Shown here piece by piece: positions 21,736-26,280 of a stretch of DNA of 26,280 bases (the first letter of the stretch is position 1; the number at the start of each line of letters is the position of its first letter). The stretch is from a virus: positions 1 to 26,280 of the IMG/VR virus record IMGVR_UViG_3300042731_008603, one strand, 5' to 3'. Made by a program: the position numbers and the translations under genes. The notes beneath the pieces are model-generated. The model was not told the origin of the DNA, did no database searches, and saw only the letters and a list, made by a program, of their open reading frames with translations.

Positions 21736-23059
21736 AAACGTAGTAATTGTAGGAGCAGGAGTAGCAGGTGTAAATGCCGCTACTAAATTAATAGATAATA
21801 ACTTTGATGGTAAAATTACTATCATTGATATGGGTAAAGACCCATATAGAAGACCTTATGAAGAAGTAATGACGGGATTCCTCGGTGCAGGGGGCTGGAG
21901 CGATGGTAAACTAACCTACCACACTGCTATTGGTGGTCATCTTTCTAAGTATACGGGTGATGAAAAAGCAATGGAGTTGATGGATCAGGTGATTGAAAAT
22001 TTCAAACGATTCCACCCTAAACCAGAAGAAGTGCAATGCTCTAACCCTGTAGCTGAGCCCGATTTTATTAAACCATATTTTGGATTACGTTTATTCCCAG
22101 TATGGCACGTTGGTACAGATTATTTACATGAAATAGGTAAAAATTGGTATGACTTTTTAGTTGATAATGGTGTTAATTTTAGATGGGAAGAAAAAGTAAT
22201 AGATATTGATTTTGATAAACAAGAAGTTTATACAGATAATTATACAATGCTTTATGATACACTTATTTTTGGTGTAGGTAAATCAGGTATTGATTTTGGG
22301 AAGCAATTAGCTGAAAAATATGATTTGCCTACTGAACCCAAACCAGTCCAAATTGGGGTTAGATTTGAAGCACCCCAAAAACATTTCCAAAAATTAATTG
22401 ATGTTTCTTATGATTTTAAATTATATAGAAAATATGAAGATAAAGGAGTATCGCTCAGGAGTTTCTGTACTAATAACAATGCTGCCTACGTTGCAGTTGA
22501 GGAAACTTATGGCGACCACAGTTATAATGGACACGCTAAAAAAGATGAGTCGTTCCGAAATGATATGACTAATTTTGGTATTCTAATGGAAGTTAGAGGT
22601 ATTGAAAAACCATTTGATTGGTCTAGAGAAGTAGTAAATAAACTACAGAAAAATGGTACTGGTTTATATTATAGTCCAAGTAGAGAACCATCTACAACAT
22701 CTGAAGGTATAGATGTATCAGCAGTTAAAGTAGATACACTACATGAAATATCTAAAGCAATGCAACCATATTTTGGTTATGTTTATGATTTTATTGAGGA
22801 TATGAAAAAAGTATTCCCTACACTTAAAGATGATTGGGGTATTTATGTTCCTGAAGTAAAGTATCTTTCACCTGAACCATTAGTTAATTATGATAATTTA
22901 TCTTTAACTAAATTTCCAAATGTTCATTTTGTAGGTGATGCTTTAAGTGCTAGAGGTATTACAGTATCAGGATCCCAAGGTACACTTGTTGCCGAGAAAA
23001 TTTTGGAGAACAGTAAAAAAAGTCGTATATTTAACCAAACTAAATTAGAAAAAGTATGA
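21725..23059 (+). CDS. FAD-dependent dehydrogenase (COG2509-like)
   Basis: A 444-aa flavoprotein. The N-terminal Rossmann dinucleotide fold is clear: VVIVGAGVAGVNAATKL with G10-x-G12-x2-G15, and an acidic end of strand 2 (IIDMG). GAGGWSDGKL near residues 55-64 is characteristic of the uncharacterised FAD-dependent dehydrogenases of COG2509. TLIFGVGKSGIDF at about 180-192 fits a second nucleotide-contacting turn, and the C-terminal FVGDALSARGITVSGSQGT binds the FAD ribityl end. The fold is complete. Substrate is unknown, but the family may act on unsaturated or cyclic small molecules. Such a metabolic enzyme is unusual in a phage. It is read from the class I promoter at 21526 with the 51-aa protein and overlaps the next gene by ATGA. 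Confidence 0.8.
   Translation: MASKNVVIVGAGVAGVNAATKLIDNNFDGKITIIDMGKDPYRRPYEEVMTGFLGAGGWSDGKLTYHTAIGGHLSKYTGDEKAMELMDQVIENFKRFHPKPEEVQCSNPVAEPDFIKPYFGLRLFPVWHVGTDYLHEIGKNWYDFLVDNGVNFRWEEKVIDIDFDKQEVYTDNYTMLYDTLIFGVGKSGIDFGKQLAEKYDLPTEPKPVQIGVRFEAPQKHFQKLIDVSYDFKLYRKYEDKGVSLRSFCTNNNAAYVAVEETYGDHSYNGHAKKDESFRNDMTNFGILMEVRGIEKPFDWSREVVNKLQKNGTGLYYSPSREPSTTSEGIDVSAVKVDTLHEISKAMQPYFGYVYDFIEDMKKVFPTLKDDWGIYVPEVKYLSPEPLVNYDNLSLTKFPNVHFVGDALSARGITVSGSQGTLVAEKILENSKKSRIFNQTKLEKV
23002..23033 (+). promoter_or_regulatory. Class I promoter inside the dehydrogenase gene
   Basis: TTTG at 23002-23005, 20 nt, then TATATTTA at 23026-23033 preceded by TCG. It ends 22 nt before the ATG at 23056. It lies in the last codons of the upstream gene yet has the same spacing and CGTATATTTA string as 8901, giving the downstream genes their own transcript. 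Confidence 0.6.
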
Positions 23060-23322
23060 GTATAGAATCAGGTCAAAAATTCCCACAATCAAGAAGATTA
23101 AAAAAAGCAGATGGAACTGTTGCTTATGTATGGGATGGAAAATTACATAATTGGGAAGGTCCAGCTTTAATTCCAGAAGGAAATGAAAGAAAAGCTGAAT
23201 ATTATCTTTATGGAATTCAAAAAACAAAAGAAGATTGGAGTGAATTAAGAAGACAAAGAGAAGGTGTTCCTTTTTATAAAAACCAATCAATGAAAAATAA
23301 GTTATCTGACTACAGAAATTAA
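23056..23322 (+). CDS. Small phage protein with G-P-A motif
   Basis: An 88-aa protein. The core AYVWDGKLHNWEGPALIPEG, then KAEYYLYGIQKTKEDW, resembles a short repeat family in T4-like phages in which a W-x-G-x2-H, G-P-A and Y-Y-x-G pattern recurs, somewhat like MORN or toxin-repeat units. Only one repeat is present. The C-terminus is a charged helix. It has no signal peptide and no catalytic motif. It follows a class I promoter, overlaps the dehydrogenase gene by ATGA, and couples by TAATG to the nucleotidyltransferase. Its function is unknown. Confidence 0.6.
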   Translation: MSIESGQKFPQSRRLKKADGTVAYVWDGKLHNWEGPALIPEGNERKAEYYLYGIQKTKEDWSELRRQREGVPFYKNQSMKNKLSDYRN

Positions 23323-23744
23323 TGAAAAGAAAAGCGGTTATAGTATCTGGTTATTTTAATCCAATTCATGTTGGTCATTTAGAATTATTTGAAAATGCTT
23401 CTAATGAGGGTGACTTTTTAATTGTTATAGTTAATTCTGATTTACAAAGAGAATTAAAAGGATCTAAAGAATTTATGCCTGAAAATGAAAGATTAAAAAT
23501 AGTCCAATCAATTAAAGGTGTAGGTTTAGCTTTACTTTCTATAGATAAAGATTCTACCCAAAACGAAACTTTAAAACATCTATATGATCAGTATGGAGGT
23601 TATTGGGATCTAACATTTGCTAATGGTGGAGATCAAACTAATGAAAGTATTCCAGAAAGCGTGACTTGTAATAAATTAGGTATTAAATTGGTAGATGGAA
23701 TGGGTGATAAAATCCAATCTAGTAGTTGGTTATTAAAAAAATAA
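23322..23744 (+). CDS. Cytidylyltransferase-like nucleotidyltransferase
   Basis: A 140-aa enzyme of the HxGH nucleotidyltransferase superfamily. VSGYFNPIHVGHLELF carries H16-V-G-H19. FLIVIVNSDLQRELKG fits the second strand and the loop that holds the phosphates, and the PENERLKIV stretch is typical of glycerol-3-phosphate cytidylyltransferase (TagD), RfaE and FAD synthetase types. The usual ISSTxxR near the end is replaced by KIQSSSWLLKK, so triphosphate contacts may differ. The length fits TagD-like enzymes. It transfers CMP or AMP to a phosphorylated substrate. The kinase at 23746 follows after 1 nt, so the two probably act in sequence, like the two halves of NadR. Confidence 0.75.
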   Translation: MKRKAVIVSGYFNPIHVGHLELFENASNEGDFLIVIVNSDLQRELKGSKEFMPENERLKIVQSIKGVGLALLSIDKDSTQNETLKHLYDQYGGYWDLTFANGGDQTNESIPESVTCNKLGIKLVDGMGDKIQSSSWLLKK

Positions 23745-23745
23745 T

Positions 23746-24276
23746 ATGAAAATAGGTTTGTGTGGTACAATGAGTGTAGGTAAAACTACATTAGTTAATG
23801 CTTTAAAAGAAACAGAGCAATTTAAGGATTATATGTTTAGAACAGAGCGTTCTAAGTTTTTAATGGAGCAAGGTATTCCACTTAATACTGATTCTACATT
23901 GAAAGGTCAAACTGTATTTTTAGCAGAACGTTGTGCTGAGTTAATTCAACCTGATATTATTACAGATAGAACAGTATTTGATGTTATTGCTTTTACTTTA
24001 AATGCTAAATCAATTCATCATAGTGATAAAGAATCATTTGAAAATTATGCAAAAGAATTTATTAGAGAATATGATCACATTTTTTATATTTCTCCTCATG
24101 GGCTTGCTATTGAAGATAATGGTGTAAGAGAAACTGATGAACATTATAGAGATATAATTGATTTTACTATTACTACTTTAATTAAAAGATATAGCCATTT
24201 ATGTAATAATATTAATCAAATATCTGGATCTACAGATGAACGTATTCAACAAATATTGAATATTACTGGCCTCTAA
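23746..24276 (+). CDS. NadR-kinase-like P-loop ATPase
   Basis: A 176-aa P-loop protein. The Walker A is GTMSVGKTT at 7-15. A strand ending TDRTVFDVIAF near 73-83 provides the DR pair typical of nucleoside-kinase-like enzymes, and DNGVRETDEHYR at 124-135 corresponds to the D-G-x-R lid in the NadR ribosylnicotinamide kinase (AAA_28) group. The domain is complete in itself. Likely reaction: phosphorylation of a nucleoside such as nicotinamide riboside, though deoxynucleoside kinase is possible. With the adjacent nucleotidyltransferase it recreates NadR in two genes, suggesting NAD salvage during infection. It ends before the class II promoter at 24277. Confidence 0.7.
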   Translation: MKIGLCGTMSVGKTTLVNALKETEQFKDYMFRTERSKFLMEQGIPLNTDSTLKGQTVFLAERCAELIQPDIITDRTVFDVIAFTLNAKSIHHSDKESFENYAKEFIREYDHIFYISPHGLAIEDNGVRETDEHYRDIIDFTITTLIKRYSHLCNNINQISGSTDERIQQILNITGL

Positions 24277-24292
24277 CATATTTATAATAAAA
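24277..24292 (+). promoter_or_regulatory. Class II late-like promoter
   Basis: CATATTTATAATAAAA at 24277-24292. TATTTATA begins 23 nt before the ATG at 24302. It is the start of the transcript toward the scaffold-like protein, lysis genes and terminase. Confidence 0.6.
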
Positions 24293-24301
24293 CCTATTAT
24301 A

Positions 24302-24817
24302 ATGAAAAAATCAGAATTAACTACTTTTATTAAAGAAGAAATTTTAAGCACTTTAAATGAAAGTCCTTCATCTGAAGAAGTAAGAATGGCTAAACAAGCT
24401 GTAAGCAGATTCATGAAATACAGAAATGTAGGACAGGATGAAGCTATTCGTGATTTAAAAAATGCTTTAGATGTTTTAAAATCATCAATGGAAGAAGCTA
24501 CAATTGAAACCCCTTTTGAAAAATTACCCCAAGTAAAAAAACAGGCAGATAAAGATGATATAATTAAAGTTACAGAAGAAGATGAGGATGCACCTGCTGG
24601 AGATGCTGAAATAGAAAAAAAGGCTTCTAAACAAGATCAAATAATAAATAATTATAAAAGGTTACAAAAAGATTTAAAAAAACATCTTGAAATGTATAAA
24701 GATGCTGAAGGAGATTCAGCTAAAAAAGCGGCACTACAGATGATGAAAAAAATATCTCAGAGTGCAGAATATTTAGATGCTAAAGCTAAATATGAGAAGT
24801 TAAAACAAGTTAAATAA
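24302..24817 (+). CDS. Prohead-core/scaffold-like protein with N-terminal L-N-E site
   Basis: A 171-aa, highly charged helical protein. MKKSELTTFIKEEILSTLNE|S at 1-21 is the clearest example in the window of the amphipathic peptide ending in L-N-E. The rest is a long helix-forming chain (RFMKYRNVGQDEAIRDLKNA and onward), an acidic linker at about 95-105 (TEEDEDAPAG) and a Lys-rich C-terminal coil. No fold or enzyme motif is visible. The profile fits a prohead core or internal protein processed by a gp21-like protease. It follows a class II promoter and lies 6 nt before the first spanin-like gene. Confidence 0.6.
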   Translation: MKKSELTTFIKEEILSTLNESPSSEEVRMAKQAVSRFMKYRNVGQDEAIRDLKNALDVLKSSMEEATIETPFEKLPQVKKQADKDDIIKVTEEDEDAPAGDAEIEKKASKQDQIINNYKRLQKDLKKHLEMYKDAEGDSAKKAALQMMKKISQSAEYLDAKAKYEKLKQVK

Positions 24818-24823
24818 TAAGTT

Positions 24824-25198
24824 ATGTTTAAATGGTTAAAGAAAAATTATCCATTATTCGTTATAATAGGAGCATGCATTTTAGTCTATCATTTCTTTGG
24901 TGAAAGAGAAGACTATGTAAATGAATATAATGCTAAAATAGAAGCATTAGAGGCAAAAGTAGATTCTCTCCACAGTGAAAATGATGAATTAGTAAATGAA
25001 TCTAAGCTACTAGAAGTTAAAATAGCCGAATATGATGCTAAAATTAATAAACTTAACGTAAGAATAAATGTTATCAAAAATGAAACAAAGCAAAAAGTTG
25101 ATGCTGTTGATTTCTTTGGTGATGATGAGCTTGAACGTTTTTTCGCAGAACGCTACAGACACATCCTCGAAGGACAGCACCAAGATTCAATTAACTAA
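24824..25198 (+). CDS. Candidate inner-membrane spanin (Rz-like)
   Basis: A 124-aa protein with a single N-terminal membrane anchor at about residues 9-26 (YPLFVIIGACILVYHFFG), preceded by positive residues (MFKWLKKN). The rest would sit in the periplasm and is a coiled coil from about 33 to 90 with heptads of Ile, Leu and Val (KIEALEAKVDSLHSENDELV). The C-terminus (FFGDDELERFFAERYRH) is charged. N-terminal anchor plus periplasmic coil is the layout of an i-spanin, which joins the inner and outer membranes at lysis. Its 3' part is overlapped by 131 nt in another frame by the next secreted protein, as in Rz/Rz1. The region of overlap is less AT-rich than its surroundings, consistent with two-frame constraint. 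Confidence 0.55.
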   Translation: MFKWLKKNYPLFVIIGACILVYHFFGEREDYVNEYNAKIEALEAKVDSLHSENDELVNESKLLEVKIAEYDAKINKLNVRINVIKNETKQKVDAVDFFGDDELERFFAERYRHILEGQHQDSIN

Positions 25199-25508
25199 AC
25201 CTGTTGCAAAATTGGTAATTAAAGATCTTATCCAATTTGATGGGCTAGGGTCTGAAATGGAAACAATGCAACTGGTTTTGACTGAAACTAATAATAAATT
25301 ATTATCACAAACTGATTTAGTTACAAATTTAAGACGGCAGATTAATAACTATGAAGGTATTATTAATCAACAAGCTAATCAAGTAGCTTTATCTAAAGAA
25401 TTAACTGCAAGATTAGAAGCTGATTTAAAAAAGCAAAAATTAAAAAATAAATTAACTATGGGTGCAGGTATAGTAGGTGTGGTAGCTGCAGTATTATTAG
25501 TAAAGTAA
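25068..25508 (+). CDS. Secreted partner with C-terminal membrane segment (candidate spanin)
   Basis: A 146-aa protein starting inside the preceding gene. The start may also be the fifth codon, at 25080 (MKQSKKLMLL). A signal peptide is clear: basic KQSKK, hydrophobic LMLLISLVMMSLNVFS, and a Q just after the likely cut, the FSQ ending common in Bacteroidota. The mature chain is a coiled-coil stretch (about 70-125), then a C-terminal transmembrane helix, MGAGIVGVVAAVLL, and a final K. There is no lipobox, so it is not a classical lipid-anchored outer spanin. Overlap, order, coil and membrane segments suggest a lysis partner of the upstream gene. A holin-like or antiholin role is the main alternative. 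Terminase begins directly after its stop. Confidence 0.55.
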   Translation: MLSKMKQSKKLMLLISLVMMSLNVFSQNATDTSSKDSTKIQLTKPVAKLVIKDLIQFDGLGSEMETMQLVLTETNNKLLSQTDLVTNLRRQINNYEGIINQQANQVALSKELTARLEADLKKQKLKNKLTMGAGIVGVVAAVLLVK

Positions 25509-26280
25509 ATGTCCGAAATAAAAAAAGTAATACGTCAGGAATATCTTAGATGCGCTAAAGACCCAGTTCACTTTATGCGTAAATATTGTTATATCCAACA
25601 CCCACAAAGAGGACGTATTCAATTTAATCTTTATCCATTCCAAGAAAAAGTATTAACATTAATGAGAGATAATCCCTATTCGATTATCTTAAAATCTAGA
25701 CAGTTAGGTATTTCTACTTTAACTGCTGGTTATTCTTTATGGTTAATGTTATTTGCTAAGGATAAAAACATTCTTTGTATTGCTACAAAACAAGAAACAG
25801 CAAAAAACATGGTTACAAAGGTAAAATTTATGTATGAAAATTTACCTTCATGGTTAAAAGTAGATGCAGACGAAAATAACAAATTAACTTTAAGATTAAG
25901 AAATGGATCCCAAATTAAAGCCACTTCAGCAAGTTCAGATGCAGGTAGATCAGAAGCAGTATCTTTACTATTAATTGATGAGGCAGCTTTTATTGATAAT
26001 ATTGGAGAGATTTGGGCCTCAGCCCAACAAACATTAGCAACTGGTGGGGGGTGTATTGCATTATCTACTCCTTATGGTACTGGTAATTGGTTTCATCAAA
26101 CATGGGCAAGAGCAGAAGCAGCAGAAAATGAATTTTTACCTATTAAATTACCTTGGTATGTTCACCCAGAACGAGACCAAGCATGGAGGGATAGGCAAGA
26201 TGAATTATTGGGTGATCCTAGAATGGCAGCTCAGGAATGTGATTGTGATTTTAGTACTTCTGGTGATATAGTATTTTATC
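25509..26280 (+). CDS. Terminase large subunit, gp17-like (3' end outside window)
   Basis: ATG at 25509 directly after the previous TAA, open to the window edge (257 residues seen; T4 gp17 has about 610). The ATPase that packages DNA is well shown: the adenine-binding FQEKVL helix near 45-50, a Walker A of the terminase type, KSRQLGIST at about 62-70, the coupling strand CIATKQETAKNM, and Walker B LLLIDEAAF at about 153-161, with the catalytic Glu. A T-P-Y-G-T-G motif III, as in LSTPYGTG, follows near 186-193. The nuclease domain would be beyond the right edge. T4-like terminases act with a small subunit, portal and prohead. It lies downstream of the spanin-like pair and the scaffold-like gene. 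Confidence 0.93.
   Translation, partial: MSEIKKVIRQEYLRCAKDPVHFMRKYCYIQHPQRGRIQFNLYPFQEKVLTLMRDNPYSIILKSRQLGISTLTAGYSLWLMLFAKDKNILCIATKQETAKNMVTKVKFMYENLPSWLKVDADENNKLTLRLRNGSQIKATSASSDAGRSEAVSLLLIDEAAFIDNIGEIWASAQQTLATGGGCIALSTPYGTGNWFHQTWARAEAAENEFLPIKLPWYVHPERDQAWRDRQDELLGDPRMAAQECDCDFSTSGDIVFY

Noticed and set aside
1-26280. tRNA genes, integrase, transposase or attachment sites
   Set aside because: No cloverleaf-like segment with a T-arm, no recombinase motif and no flanking direct repeats were seen by eye. A tRNA scan would settle the first point.

Overview
The window looks like part of the genome of a large, lytic, T4-like tailed phage (myovirus type) that infects a member of the Bacteroidota. 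The T4-like label rests on the gp17-type large terminase entering at the right edge, on a Toprim primase and a RecB-type nuclease, and on several families I recognise from marine T4-like phages. The host assignment rests on three things: promoters of the form TTTG-N20-TATATT, an almost complete lack of Shine-Dalgarno sequences in a very AT-rich genome, and a signal peptide ending in FSQ, which is typical of that phylum. Every gene is on the + strand and genes are tightly packed. I saw no tRNA, CRISPR array, IS element or integrase.

Layout. (1) 3-857: the 3' end of a Thr/Ser-rich repeat protein, probably a fibre or surface protein. (2) 915-6680: a glycan island of three GT-B glycosyltransferases (one GT9-like), a GT25 enzyme fused to a decayed methyltransferase-like domain, a PhyH-type oxygenase, an intact methyltransferase and one small structural-like protein. 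(3) 6703-9225: GIY-YIG protein, primase, PD-(D/E)XK nuclease and a small unknown. (4) 9248-20919: a block in which many proteins carry amphipathic segments ending in L-x-E, resembling the capsid-targeting and prohead-protease sites of T4 internal proteins. It includes a P-loop kinase, an 863-aa fusion (nucleotidyltransferase, two ParB-like domains, zincin, HAD phosphatase), a 914-aa modular protein, a PD-(D/E)XK-like nuclease and basic Cys-rich proteins. (5) 20901-24276: a cupin, an unlisted 21-codon metallothionein-like peptide, small unknowns, an FAD-dependent dehydrogenase, and a nucleotidyltransferase plus kinase pair resembling a split NadR. (6) 24302-26280: a scaffold-like protein, a candidate spanin pair in overlapping frames, and terminase.

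Regulation. Two promoter classes can be read by eye. Class I (TTTG-N20-TATATT, 22-26 nt before the start codon) precedes 915, 8959, 21580 and 23056. These are non-virion genes, so host polymerase probably reads these sites early. Class II (TATTTATAATAAA-like, beginning 21-25 nt before the start) precedes 5472, 9248, 13236, 14303 and 24302, with a variant before 6703. It resembles T4 late promoters and mostly precedes putative virion proteins. Many junctions use TAATG or ATGA stop-start overlaps, suggesting translational coupling.

The most notable hypothesis is that the L-x-E proteins of region 4 are internal head proteins and polyproteins, cut by a prohead protease and delivered with the DNA as an enzyme cargo.
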